Origin: an uncultured bacterium
GTDB lineage: Bacteria; Bacteroidota; Bacteroidia; Bacteroidales; Bacteroidaceae
Length of the DNA: 64,000 nucleotides
Assembly: GCA_905216025.1 (NCBI GenBank)
Contig: CAJMSE010000008.1
Location: 65,550-129,549 of the forward strand
Reading direction: 5' to 3'
Below, piece by piece: positions 51,970 to 61,262 of this stretch. Within the stretch, counting starts at the first letter, position 1; every line of letters starts with the position of its first letter. The notes beneath the pieces are model-generated. The model saw nothing but the letters and a program-made list of their open reading frames with translations, ran no database searches and had not been told where the DNA came from. A program made the position numbers and the translations under genes.

Positions 51970-52019
51970 GTCTATATAACGAAAGAAACGGGGAATTATT
52001 GCATGAGAGCGCCATCAAA

Positions 52020-52224
52020 GCCCCTCCTGACCTCCCCGAAGGGGAGGAAAGCTGAGAGATTTTGGGAGAGCTGAGAAGACTGAGAGAAATTGGGATAGTT
52101 GGGAGAAGTGGGAGGCAATGATTCCCAGCCCTCCCAGTTTCCCCCAGTCTTCTCAGCTCTCTCAGCCCTCCCAAATCTCTCAGCTTTCTCCCATTTCCTC
52201 CCCTTCGGGGAGGTCAGGAGGGGC
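52020..52224. repeat. 205-bp inverted pair of REP-like elements
   Basis: The outer arms 52020-52050 and 52194-52224 are exact 31-bp inverted copies (GCCCCTCCTGACCTCCCC then GAAGGGGAGGAAA). Each arm contains its own palindrome CCTCCCCGAAGGGGAGG. Inside, purine-rich (AGCTGAGAGATTTTGGGAG) and pyrimidine-rich (CTCTCAGCTTTCTCC) tracts continue the pairing imperfectly. The right arm supplies the stop codon (52214-52216, read on minus) of the DUF5106 gene. Similar units occur at 27897-27966. Confidence 0.9.
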
Positions 52225-53182
52225 ATCTTCCCAGCTCCCTGAGCGCCTCTTCGGGCGAAGCGTCGCGCAGGATGACGGTCTTGTCGCCTTCGAGCAGGTA
52301 TAGCGACGGCATCTCGGGCATGTAGTATAGGTTGCGGCGCGATATCTCGCCGGTGTCGAGCCCCACAGTCCAGCCGGCGGGCATGGCAGCGGCGGTGCGT
52401 CGCCAGGTGCTCTCGCTGCCGTCGGCATATACGGCGAGCACGGTAAGGCTGCCGTCGGCAACGAGCCGCCGGACCAGCGTGTCGGCGGCAAGGCGGCCGA
52501 TGACACCGGTGCAACGGTCGCAATCGGGGTCGTAGAACATGAGGAGCATGCGGCGGCCGGGAGTCTGCGAGAGCGTGGTGCGGCGGCCGTCAAGGCGGAT
52601 GTAGGCGAAGTCGGCGGCCACGGTGCCGGGGCGGTTACGGCCGATGGCATCGAGCAGGAACGATGCGCGGCTGCGGGCGGCCGTACCGGCGACGGGCGAT
52701 GCGGCCATGGCCGCGAGAAAGGCGGAGAACGACTGCTCGTCGCGCATGGGCGACTCACGCTCGTACAGGTATTTGGCGGCAAGGCCGCAGAGCAGCGCGT
52801 ATGCCGCAGAATCGGCCTCAGCCCGGTGCATGAGCGCGGCGACGGCCGCGGCAGTGGCCTCACTGCCGGCATGTGGGAAAAGCGAAATGAAGTTCACAAG
52901 GTTCTGCTCCATGAAGCGCTCATCGCGGCTGCGAAGCGTATCGGCGAAGTCGAGGGCATCCCAGAAGTGCATGGCCACGTAGCCGGCACGGGCCGAAGGC
53001 ACGCGGAGCGTGTCGGGAACCACAGGCAGGGGCAGTTCGCCAAATGCAGACGCGGTATCGCCCGGCGCGGCGGAAACTGCCGGACTGGCGGCGCTGCCGG
53101 GAACCGCAACGACGGAACCGGCGGTGCACAGCATGGCTGCCACTACCGCGAGCAATGTCCTTAACATCTTCCTTGTGTCCAT
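52214..53182 (-). CDS. DUF5106-type exported thioredoxin-fold protein (322 aa)
   Basis: Signal peptide MDTRKMLRTLLAVVAAMLCTAGS. A helical domain (about residues 65-190, VAMHFWDALDFADTLRSRDE) is followed by a thioredoxin-like domain with the redox-like motif FYDPDCDRCTGVI and a cis-Pro region MPSLYLLEGD. The DUF5106 family is found in Bacteroidales envelopes, with unknown substrate. The motif C-D-R-C keeps both Cys. The C-terminus and stop are set by an inserted REP-like arm, so the original end may have been different. Confidence 0.75.
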   Translation of the reverse strand: MDTRKMLRTLLAVVAAMLCTAGSVVAVPGSAASPAVSAAPGDTASAFGELPLPVVPDTLRVPSARAGYVAMHFWDALDFADTLRSRDERFMEQNLVNFISLFPHAGSEATAAAVAALMHRAEADSAAYALLCGLAAKYLYERESPMRDEQSFSAFLAAMAASPVAGTAARSRASFLLDAIGRNRPGTVAADFAYIRLDGRRTTLSQTPGRRMLLMFYDPDCDRCTGVIGRLAADTLVRRLVADGSLTVLAVYADGSESTWRRTAAAMPAGWTVGLDTGEISRRNLYYMPEMPSLYLLEGDKTVILRDASPEEALRELGRCPS

Positions 53183-53245
53183 ATATTAAAATGTATGCGT
53201 TCCTTATTATATATAGGAGACGGCGACGGATAATCAGTCCGGACC

Positions 53246-53421
53246 GTTACCTGCCGCAGGTAATACCGTCACGTGTGGCGTGTTACACCGTTACGTGTGG
53301 CGTGTTACACCGTTACGTGTGGCAGGTAACACCGTTACGAGCGGCAGGTAACACCGTTACGTGTGGCAGGTAACACCGTTACGAGCGGCAGGTAACACCG
53401 TTACGAGCGGCAGGTAACAAA
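53246..53421. repeat. Eight-unit 22-bp tandem array
   Basis: Eight contiguous 22-bp units from 53246, most of them reading GTTACG-nnnn-GGCAGGTAACACC. GTGT and GAGC alternate in the middle, and two units have GGCGTGTTACACC instead. GTAAC-acc-GTTAC gives a short palindrome at every junction. The array lies between two minus-strand genes, downstream of the DUF4906 gene and upstream of the DUF5106 gene. Confidence 0.92.
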
Positions 53422-53468
53422 CCGGAATGCGGCATGACGGGGCCCGGCCTCCTGCACAACGGCAATGC

Positions 53469-56375
53469 TTAGGGCGTCACCTTGCCGTGATTGCCGTTGT
53501 AAACCGGCCGCACCGGGAAGCCGTCGCAGGTATAGAACATATTTTTAGGACGGATATAGCTGGCTCCCCAGGGATCTTTGCGCGAGAATTCGAAATTGTA
53601 CGAGCTGGTTTCATTGGTGTTCACATTATTTGCCGTCCATATATAGCCTATCTCGCCAAAATGAAAGACACCTGCATAACTGTTCCAATCCCTATAATCG
53701 GTCTGGGGGAATATTATAGACTGGTACTTATCGGGATTTGTGTAAAACTCATATAGGTATCTCGTTTCATTGTAGCCCGCGATGTTTCCGACCTGCACGT
53801 CATACCATGACGGAGCCCAACTGGCGTCATTTCCCGTGGTCGTGAAACCGGTGAAGGCATCTTTGTGTGACATCTGATAGCCCACCGGACACGGATCGTA
53901 TATCGTCTTAACAGGCTGAGCCAACGAATCTTCTAACGAACGGCCATTCCACAGGTTGGCGTATGTCTTGTCGTCGCTGTCAAAATCGCGCCCTCCCGTT
54001 CCGTCAAGACGGGGCGGGTTGTGCCATGTGTCGGGCTTCTGTATAAGCAGATGCAGGGCTTCGCGTGTTGTCTTCTTGTTATCATCAAAGTAGTCTGTAA
54101 GTAATGGCGGATTGGTTATGTCATTGTATCCTTTATAATCATATCTCACTTTGTTGTTGCCCGCGCCACCGTTTTCCTGGTTGTTGCCGCGTGCAGCTAT
54201 GAACGGGTCCTTGCGTCCCCACTGATAGTAGGGATTGTTGCCGCGTGTGAAGGCCATGTGCGACTTCTTGACTATCTTTATCGTCTGAGTCTTGCTTCCG
54301 GAAATGAACATCACCTCACACTCGCGCTCCTTGTAATACTTTATCTTCTCCCCTCTTTCTGAACACCATCCGAGATTCATCGGCATGAAACTATACTTTC
54401 GGGAAGCATCATGGGAGGTGACTTCAATGGTCTTGTCGCGGGCCTCGACATCGAGACGGGTCACCCAGATGTGCCAGCTCCACATCACGCGGTCAGCCTC
54501 ATCCTTCACTGCTACCACGGCATTGCCCTGCTTTATATGTTCTTCACTAACATAGAACCTGATGCCTCCTTTCTTATTGTAGGCATCCGGTAAATATGTG
54601 GGAGATTCTACATGCGGTGTCAATTCCCAGTCAAAACGCGGATGCAGAAGTTCATTCTCGTCCTGCCATACCAATGCGGCACTTGCCGGATTACAGCCCT
54701 CGTTGCTTTTGATGTAAGGGGATGTGATTTCATTGCCAAGATGGTTTTTGAGCACTGATAATACATTGCCATCAGAACTTACGCCGGCGTATGTGTAAGA
54801 ACTTGGGGCTTCTTTTCCTTCATGAATGGCGTTGCCATAGACCAAAGGCAGGATATACCACCCGGGGGCATCAACCATGTAGCAGTTGGCCGTGCAGACT
54901 ATGCCGGCCGAACCATCCGGGTTGGCAAGATTGTAAGGACTTTCCTTCGAGCCCTTAGAGAGAGCGGCTTTCAGTCTGGCGTTTATGTCTATTTCCTCAT
55001 CCGGCTGCAGATATTTTTCCTTGACTTTGAAGCCCACCCTTTTCTCGTACGGCACGTCGCCGTCTTCAATAACGTATTCGAGCCACTCTGAAGCGTCGGT
55101 GAATTCCCCTTTGCCGGAGTCGCGGTATTTTATAGAGAAATCCATCTTTATCCTCTCGTCCTCCTCCATATAGCTCGTGACCGTGACCTTGTTCTTGTCA
55201 CTGAACTCATGTCCGCGGTTTGGATACGAATAGTCCGGCATGAATACCTTTCCCTGATAGTTCATCACCTTAGGCTCAGTAGCCTCGAGCACCTGTTCCT
55301 TGTATTCTATATGCCAGTCATAGTCATTGGCGAAATTGTTGAACTTCAGTGTCAGCTTGTAGTGATGGTTGCGCTCAGCATCGTAGTTGGTGGTCACGTT
55401 CTTGCCGAGCATGAACCGATAGGTTGCGATTCCGGTTCCGGGCCGTTCGGGATTTGTCGACCGGTATACCGCCTTGACCTCTATGTAGGTGCCGCAGGGC
55501 TTGTCGTCTTTCAGCCTGTCTGCATTATCGGGGTTGCCGTCTTTGTCTTCATCCTTCTGGCGCTTGTCTTCCCCTATTCCCTGCATGTTTTCGTAGAAGA
55601 ATAGGGCGTCGGCCGTTTCCGAATGGTCAGAGCCGTATGTCTGCGTCGGTACCTTGTTGTTGACAACGGCCTTATATTTGTCAAAGAACCCTGCTTCATC
55701 GGGCTGGACATCACCCTCGAAGTATTTTATGATTTCCCCGTCATGTATGAGCGAATCGATGTGGTCCGGCGTGTTGGCCATTCCCAGCAGACACTTTCTA
55801 GGTATGTCCTTTATTGAGGCCGACATGATATAAATGGAGACACCGTCCTTAAGGCTTGAGCCGTCGTAGGCCACGGTGACCTTCGAGGCGGCACGCCACG
55901 TCAGCTGTATGGTTCTCAGGCCTGTCACAGTGGCAATCCGTTCATCATACTTCGACAGGTCGCCCATGTTTGCCACGGCATATATGTAGTAACGGCCGTA
56001 AGGCACGGAGAGTGTTATCGTGGCACTGGGCATGACCGTCTCGGTTTCCGACTGCCTTGCCGAGTCGGCAAGCACGTATGTGCCGGGAGTGCCGGCAGCG
56101 CTCTCGGTGAGCGGAATCTTGCTGACGAGGTTGCCGTCGCCGTCGTAGAGCAGCACACAGAGACTCCAGACTGCCTTTATGGCGTCGCCCTGACTGCGGG
56201 TACCGGCGTCGAGGGCGGGCGTGAAGGGTTTGAACTCCACCGTGGCGGTGACGAGGCTCTCGCCTTCACCGACGGGAGACGTGCCGCCGAAGAGCGCCTC
56301 GTCGGCACAGGAGGCGAGAAGCAAAGCCGCGGAGAGGCAGCAAAGTATGTTTTGTCTTATTCTGCTTAGTAACAT
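53469..56375 (-). CDS. DUF4906-type fimbrial lipoprotein, probable tip subunit (968 aa)
   Basis: Lipoprotein: LSAALLLASCADE lipobox. The N-terminal 350 residues resemble the FimB/Mfa2 layout (VSKIPLTESAAGTPG, SVPYGRYYIYAVANMGDL, YRFMLGKNVTTNYDAERNHH), followed by a large C-terminal region of beta-rich and lectin-like character (FDWELTPHVE, DPCPVGYQMSHKDAFTGF). Large DUF4906 proteins are encoded at the 3' end of Bacteroidales fimbrial loci and are thought to be tip adhesins. It is last of the minus-strand fimbrial genes, 12 bases after the preceding subunit. Confidence 0.75.
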   Translation of the reverse strand: MLLSRIRQNILCCLSAALLLASCADEALFGGTSPVGEGESLVTATVEFKPFTPALDAGTRSQGDAIKAVWSLCVLLYDGDGNLVSKIPLTESAAGTPGTYVLADSARQSETETVMPSATITLSVPYGRYYIYAVANMGDLSKYDERIATVTGLRTIQLTWRAASKVTVAYDGSSLKDGVSIYIMSASIKDIPRKCLLGMANTPDHIDSLIHDGEIIKYFEGDVQPDEAGFFDKYKAVVNNKVPTQTYGSDHSETADALFFYENMQGIGEDKRQKDEDKDGNPDNADRLKDDKPCGTYIEVKAVYRSTNPERPGTGIATYRFMLGKNVTTNYDAERNHHYKLTLKFNNFANDYDWHIEYKEQVLEATEPKVMNYQGKVFMPDYSYPNRGHEFSDKNKVTVTSYMEEDERIKMDFSIKYRDSGKGEFTDASEWLEYVIEDGDVPYEKRVGFKVKEKYLQPDEEIDINARLKAALSKGSKESPYNLANPDGSAGIVCTANCYMVDAPGWYILPLVYGNAIHEGKEAPSSYTYAGVSSDGNVLSVLKNHLGNEITSPYIKSNEGCNPASAALVWQDENELLHPRFDWELTPHVESPTYLPDAYNKKGGIRFYVSEEHIKQGNAVVAVKDEADRVMWSWHIWVTRLDVEARDKTIEVTSHDASRKYSFMPMNLGWCSERGEKIKYYKERECEVMFISGSKTQTIKIVKKSHMAFTRGNNPYYQWGRKDPFIAARGNNQENGGAGNNKVRYDYKGYNDITNPPLLTDYFDDNKKTTREALHLLIQKPDTWHNPPRLDGTGGRDFDSDDKTYANLWNGRSLEDSLAQPVKTIYDPCPVGYQMSHKDAFTGFTTTGNDASWAPSWYDVQVGNIAGYNETRYLYEFYTNPDKYQSIIFPQTDYRDWNSYAGVFHFGEIGYIWTANNVNTNETSSYNFEFSRKDPWGASYIRPKNMFYTCDGFPVRPVYNGNHGKVTP

Positions 56376-56387
56376 GGGGTTGTCTGT

Positions 56388-57350
56388 TTACAAGCCAAAC
56401 ACGGGAACGAGTGGTACAGGTATGTATGGGAGCACGTCTGCAAGCCATACGGCCCCGGTGTGGCCGATGGTGATGTTGACGATGACGTGTGTGTTGCTGG
56501 GAAGTGTGGCCAGGGCGGGGAAATATTCGCCGAGGCTCATTCCGTCGTAATAGATGGCCATGGAATAGTTACGGGGGTCGGCGTCGTCTTCATACTTGCC
56601 CTCGAGAAGATATATCGGGTCGAGGGTCGTGGTGACGCCTACGGGCAGGCTGACTGTCAGCAGGCTGTCCTTGCCGTAATCATAGTCGCCCGCACCGGCT
56701 GGTATGGAGTAGCTGACAATTTCACGGCAGGGCACACCGTCTATCTCGGTCTCGCGATAGACCGCATCGCGGGACATGAGATATTCGGCACGGGCCATGC
56801 GGCTGATGGTCAGTCCGGTGAGGTTTATGGGGCGGCCGCTGTTGTTGGTGATGCGGAAAGAGAACTTCACGGCGGCGCGGGTGATGAACAGCCTGTGGCT
56901 GCTGTCTGCATTGCCGACGCTGATGTCGTGGCACTCGCTCATGGGCAGCGGGCCGGTGAGCTGCTCGCAATCATGGTCGAGGCGTATGGTAAGGGCCGAG
57001 ATTTCGGCCGCGGGGAAGGTGCTGCCCTCGCTGATGGACGACAGGTCGTAGTCGACGACCTTGCGCCGGGTCTCACCCGGGGCGGCGAGGGTGGTCCCCT
57101 CGTTAGCAAAGAGATACACTTTCTTCATCTCATTGCCGAGCACCTTGAAGCGCTCCTCGCGATGGTCGGCGGCCACGGCAAGGCTCACGAGGCGGTTGGC
57201 CTCGACAGTGCCGTCGGGACGCACCACGATGATGCGCAGGTCTACGAGCACAGGACCGCCGGCGGAGACGATATCGTCACCGCTCCCGCCGCATCCGGCA
57301 AACAAGGATGCGAAAAGCCATAATACAACAATATGTATGTACTTGGGCAT
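56388..57350 (-). CDS. Fimbrial accessory lipoprotein, FimB/Mfa2-like (320 aa)
   Basis: Lipoprotein signal WLFASLFAGCGG. Two beta domains of fimbrillin type: VLVDLRIIVVRPDGTVEAN with KKVYLFANEGTT, then ITRAAVKFSFRITNNSGRP and NTHVIVNITIGHTGAVW. The C-terminus ends PLVPVFGL, as in many Bacteroidales FimB/Mfa2-related proteins. It lies between two other fimbrial subunits with 6- and 12-base gaps. Whether it anchors, extends or tips the fimbria is uncertain. Confidence 0.75.
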   Translation of the reverse strand: MPKYIHIVVLWLFASLFAGCGGSGDDIVSAGGPVLVDLRIIVVRPDGTVEANRLVSLAVAADHREERFKVLGNEMKKVYLFANEGTTLAAPGETRRKVVDYDLSSISEGSTFPAAEISALTIRLDHDCEQLTGPLPMSECHDISVGNADSSHRLFITRAAVKFSFRITNNSGRPINLTGLTISRMARAEYLMSRDAVYRETEIDGVPCREIVSYSIPAGAGDYDYGKDSLLTVSLPVGVTTTLDPIYLLEGKYEDDADPRNYSMAIYYDGMSLGEYFPALATLPSNTHVIVNITIGHTGAVWLADVLPYIPVPLVPVFGL

Positions 57351-57356
57351 AGAGTG

Positions 57357-59147
57357 TTAATTTCCTTCGTAGTCGTTTATCCGTACAATCCAGTCGTCTA
57401 TCTGTATATGTGTGTCAAGCCACTCCATGTCGTGGCCGAGGAAGAATATCATGGGCCACTCGCTCTTGCGGTCGAGAAACTCCTGCTTGCCCATGGAGGG
57501 ATACAGGTCGCTCTTGAAGGCGAGCAGATAGTTGTTCAGCGGTATGTCTATCACAGCCGCGCCGTCTGAACGGCGGCGCACGATGAGCCGCGGACTGTTC
57601 TTCACCATGAGCCGCGACACGGACAGCTCGGCGTAGGCCACAGAGGCCTCGCCGCCGTCATGAGCTATACCGACAGACGTCTGCCCGCGCGACCACGGCG
57701 TATAGGTGACCGTGCCGGCGGGTATGAGGTCGTTGTCGCAGCCGAAGAGCGTGTTGTCGTCTTCGATGGAGAAGTCGTAGTCGCGGTTGTCTACCGTGAG
57801 TCCGTCGACCTGCTGGAGCATGACGCGGATGTTGTTGGTATTCTTCATCATGTGCACCGTACCCTCGCTGTAGCGGTCGGCCGTGGACATGGTCAGCTCG
57901 CCCCAGAACATGGAGTGCAGGTTGCGGCGCTCCGGAGTGGTGAGGCAGTCGCTGTCGAGAGACACGCGCAGGTCGGTATGCAGGGTGCCGGAACCGGGCA
58001 CGGGGTGGATGATGAACGAGCTGCGGGCACAGGCGATGCCGCCATAGGCGACAAAGCGGTATTTGCCTTCGGCAAGGTCGATCCGCATGCGGTATGACTC
58101 GTCGGCGAGAGCGGCCCCCTCCTCGGTGACGGTCTGCTTCTCGGCAGCCCAGGGAGTAACCACGTAGTTCGTACTTTTCTCCGAGCCGCAGATGACGGAA
58201 TTGGCATCCAGACCGTTGGCAGACACGCGGGGAAGATAATAGAAGTTCTTGCTCATGTTCACAAGAGCCATCTTGGTGAGCTTCATCTTCAGCTTTGCCG
58301 TAGCCTCTTCGCCCACCCAGTATGTATTATTATTGCCGCTGCCGTCCTTGAAGTCGAAACGGGCAACAGAACGCATCACGTGGATGTTGCCGCTGGCAGC
58401 GTCGCCGTTGTCAATTCCGCCGCCGTTGCTTCCGGACAGGTTGAAAGGCGATGTGGCATAGGCATAATTGTTCCAATCGTCGAGCTTGGCCGGAATCTTG
58501 CGCGTAGCTATGGTGGTGTTTGACATCAGGAAAGAGTTTCTGTTCCATGGCTTTGCCGAGCCGGAGGCAAGCGAGCCGCTGGCATTCTCCGTCACCGTGC
58601 AGGTCTTGTTGTACCATTCGTCATCATTTGACTCGACTGCTGTGAGCAGGTCTGCGGTGTAGTTGCAGAATGTATATACACGCACGCTATTATCCTTCAG
58701 GGCTTCGTTGGCGTCAACGTTTTCGCCTGTATAATAGTTTGCAATGGCAGTCTTCTTGAACGAAGCCGTGGCCGTGACGTTGGCGTTCTTTATCGTCAGC
58801 GTGCCGTCGTTGTCTTCAACCTCCGCACCTTCGGTGTTGAGATTGGCCACCGTAGCGTGGGTTATAATCTTATTGTCCTTGTCGGTAAGGACGATAAGCA
58901 TCGTTGACACGTTGTTCTCGTAGTCCTTTCCGATCTCGACGCCGCTATTCGACTGACCGTTATCGGTCGTCTCGCTGCGCGTGCCGCCGGCAGTGGGCAG
59001 CTTAACGTTCACAGACATGAACACCTTGTCACCGTCGTTCACTGACGGCGTCGTGCCGCCGTCGGACGTCAGGACTTCGTAGTTGCTGCATCCGGCAGCC
59101 ATTCCCATGACGAGAAGTCCGATGAGTAATTTGCTCTTAGCTTTCAT
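57357..59147 (-). CDS. Fimbrial subunit lipoprotein with fimbrillin-like N-terminus and Mfa2-like C-terminus (596 aa)
   Basis: Lipobox LVMGMAAGCSN. The N-terminal part resembles Mfa1/FimA-type fimbrillins (VFMSVNVKLPTAGGTRSETT, VSTMLIVLTDKDNKIITH). The C-terminal 60 residues match the FimB/Mfa2 family (IPLNNYLLAF, MGKQEFLDRKSEWPMIFFLG, IQIDDWIVRIN). It could be a stalk subunit or an anchor; the two halves point different ways and I leave it open. Mature fimbrillins are made by gingipain-type cleavage after Arg; an Arg (TRSE) lies at the expected distance. Confidence 0.75.
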   Translation of the reverse strand: MKAKSKLLIGLLVMGMAAGCSNYEVLTSDGGTTPSVNDGDKVFMSVNVKLPTAGGTRSETTDNGQSNSGVEIGKDYENNVSTMLIVLTDKDNKIITHATVANLNTEGAEVEDNDGTLTIKNANVTATASFKKTAIANYYTGENVDANEALKDNSVRVYTFCNYTADLLTAVESNDDEWYNKTCTVTENASGSLASGSAKPWNRNSFLMSNTTIATRKIPAKLDDWNNYAYATSPFNLSGSNGGGIDNGDAASGNIHVMRSVARFDFKDGSGNNNTYWVGEEATAKLKMKLTKMALVNMSKNFYYLPRVSANGLDANSVICGSEKSTNYVVTPWAAEKQTVTEEGAALADESYRMRIDLAEGKYRFVAYGGIACARSSFIIHPVPGSGTLHTDLRVSLDSDCLTTPERRNLHSMFWGELTMSTADRYSEGTVHMMKNTNNIRVMLQQVDGLTVDNRDYDFSIEDDNTLFGCDNDLIPAGTVTYTPWSRGQTSVGIAHDGGEASVAYAELSVSRLMVKNSPRLIVRRRSDGAAVIDIPLNNYLLAFKSDLYPSMGKQEFLDRKSEWPMIFFLGHDMEWLDTHIQIDDWIVRINDYEGN

Positions 59148-59225
59148 TTTCTCTTCTTTTTTGTTTTTAGTTTCTACTTTTTCTAATTGTCTTGGCTATT
59201 TATCTTTGTTATCTGAATGTCTCTG

Positions 59226-60647
59226 TCATCTGTAGTCGTCAAGACGGCGCACCTCATCCTCTGCACCGGCCACACCGCCGCGGGCGGCATCGCCGAACAG
59301 GCGCGCGGCGGCATCATAGTCGCCCGACATGGCTGCAAACACGCCGCGGGCATACGAGGCATGGGCCGTGGTGCCGGCCTTGGCAAGATAGCGGGCGGCC
59401 GACTTAAGGTCGCGGCGCGAAAGGGCGCTGTTGGCGGCATTGAGGTTGGCCGTCTCGTCGTCGGGATACATGCGCACGGCAATCTCGAAGGTCTCGGCAT
59501 ACTCGTCGCTGCCCTGCTCCATCTCCTGAGCCGCCATATACATCTCCTGAAGGCTGAGCTTCTGGGGCTGCGTCTTCAGCGTGCGGCGTATCTCGGCGAC
59601 ATCGGTATACTGACGTATCTTATAGCGTACGACATAGTCGGAGTGGCGCAGGCCGGGATATACGTTCTTCAGCAGGAAGGCATAGTCTGAAGGATGGGCG
59701 GTCTTGATCTTGCGGTCTTTCGCATCGGGGTCGAGACTGCTGCGGATGATGCTGAGTATGGCCTCCTTGCCGGCAAGATACGAGCCGGCGACATAGCGCT
59801 CGAGCCCCTCCCAGTCTTCGGGCTCGTAGTCGGTGGATATCAGGTCGGCGGGGAAATCGTAGAGACGGCGCACATACTCCTTAAGGGCTGCCGTACGGCC
59901 CTTGGCCAGGCGGGTGTTGTTCGAGTAAGAGCCTTCAGGAGAGGCATATCCCTTGAACGTCAGCGAGACAATCTCGACGTCGGGGTCGCTCTTCACAGTG
60001 TCAATGGTATGCCATATCTTCTGCAGCTCGGAGGGGTTCTTACGGTAGTTGGGATATATCTCCGTGCGGTTTACGGGGAAGTCGATGTATGCCGAGCCCT
60101 GCATGTCGCGTATCTTGGGCTCTGCCTTGGGCGACACATAGACGAGGCGGGGCTCGTAAACCCGCGGCTCAAGGTTGAGACGGGCAAGCTCGCCGGCAGC
60201 CTCGCCGACAAGTCCGGCGCAGCAGCCGCGCGTCTCGCAGACGACACCGAGCGAGGCACGGCCCATCCATGGAGAGTAGGGCACGACGGTGCGGTACTCC
60301 ACCACGGAGACACTGCCGTGGCGGTAGAGCCGCAGACTGTCGCCGGAGAGCATCGTGTTGCGCAGGTGGTGATAGTAGCGGTTGCGCCCGGCAACCGTCA
60401 CGGGACTGAGACGCAGGCTGTCAGGGCCGCTGCTGATAACGGGCGTCAGCGTCAGCTCGCGGTTGCTCGTGATGTCAAGAGCGGAGACGTCGATGTCCAT
60501 AGACACGAAGAGCTTGTCGCCGGCACGCGAGACGGCAAGGTTCCTGACGTCTGCGAGGCCTCCGGGAAGACTCTGGGCATCAGCCCCTGCAATGCCGGCA
60601 AGAAACAGCAGTCCGGCACAGAATATCTTTAAAAAAATCCTGTTCAT
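59226..60647 (-). CDS. DUF3868/OmpA-like fimbria-associated protein (473 aa)
   Basis: Signal peptide MNRIFLKIFCAGLLFLAGIAGADA. A DUF3868 region (about residues 25-170, LFVSMDIDVSALDITSNREL) is followed by an OmpA-like peptidoglycan-binding segment (YIDFPVNRTEIYPNYRKNPS, VSLTFKGYASPEGSYSNNTR, LAKGRTAALKEYV), and a TPR-like C-terminus (ANLNAANSALSRRDLKSAAR). DUF3868 proteins are regularly encoded beside DUF3575 and fimbrial genes and probably attach the fimbrial base to the cell wall. It lies 21 bases after the DUF3575 gene. Confidence 0.85.
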   Translation of the reverse strand: MNRIFLKIFCAGLLFLAGIAGADAQSLPGGLADVRNLAVSRAGDKLFVSMDIDVSALDITSNRELTLTPVISSGPDSLRLSPVTVAGRNRYYHHLRNTMLSGDSLRLYRHGSVSVVEYRTVVPYSPWMGRASLGVVCETRGCCAGLVGEAAGELARLNLEPRVYEPRLVYVSPKAEPKIRDMQGSAYIDFPVNRTEIYPNYRKNPSELQKIWHTIDTVKSDPDVEIVSLTFKGYASPEGSYSNNTRLAKGRTAALKEYVRRLYDFPADLISTDYEPEDWEGLERYVAGSYLAGKEAILSIIRSSLDPDAKDRKIKTAHPSDYAFLLKNVYPGLRHSDYVVRYKIRQYTDVAEIRRTLKTQPQKLSLQEMYMAAQEMEQGSDEYAETFEIAVRMYPDDETANLNAANSALSRRDLKSAARYLAKAGTTAHASYARGVFAAMSGDYDAAARLFGDAARGGVAGAEDEVRRLDDYR

Positions 60648-60668
60648 ATAAATTGGAATGAAGCTGGT

Positions 60669-61262
60669 TTAAAATGCGTATACTAAATTGAGTGCGGCCT
60701 TGGTCGGTCCCACATAGCTGTGCGACTTGCCGTCGTCTATCTTCGTGCCGCACGTGGCACACGGGTAGCTGTCGTAGCGGGTGTATACATACCCGACACC
60801 TATCTCTGCCTCGAAATTCCAGTGCTCACTGAGAATCCACGCATATCCGTAGGCTATGCCCGCACCGGCAAACCAGCCCTGGAAACGCTCGTCGGAAAGC
60901 CGCGAGAAGTCGGTACCGAGAAAGGATATGCTATTCTTGAGATGGCCTATATTGTATTTACCGCCAAGGGCGTGCGCACCGACAAAATGGCCGGCAAAAC
61001 GATCGCAGAACCAATAGCGGGCCTCGGGCTGCACCATCCAGTGCTTCCACTTGCGGTCGTGGGAAAGGGTCCACGCATTGTAATTACCCGAAACATCCAC
61101 TGTCCAGCGCGGGGCAAGCCCCACCTCTACTCCGGCATTTGCTGTATAGGCAGCTATGTCATAAAGCAGATTGGTCTTCACGGCCACATTCTGACCATGA
61201 GAACTCGCTTACACAAACATAATGCCCACTAAAAATAACACGATCCTAAGTCTGGCATTCAT
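60669..61262 (-). pseudogene. DUF3575 fimbria-associated protein, signal peptide broken by a stop codon (198 codons)
   Basis: From ATG 61262 the frame reads MNARLRIVLFLVGIMFV, then TAA (61209-61211), then ASSHGQNVAVKTNLLYDIA and the complete DUF3575 body (VEVGLAPRWTVDVSGNYNAW, GAGIAYGYAWILSEHWNFEA, ALNLVYAF end). The sequence before and after the stop together makes one good signal peptide and cleavage region. A GTG at 61187 could start a 172-residue product, but it would lack export. This is either a recent nonsense mutation or a sequence error. The gene heads the fimbrial run, and its loss might affect assembly. Confidence 0.8.

Noticed and set aside
51996..52872. Alternative minus-strand frames overlapping the DUF5106 gene and the REP pair
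   Set aside because: Low-complexity Pro/Ser/Arg-rich translations produced by reading GC-rich DNA and palindromes out of frame.
53246..53421. CRISPR array
   Set aside because: Units are 22 bp and directly abutted, with no unique spacers and no cas genes nearby.
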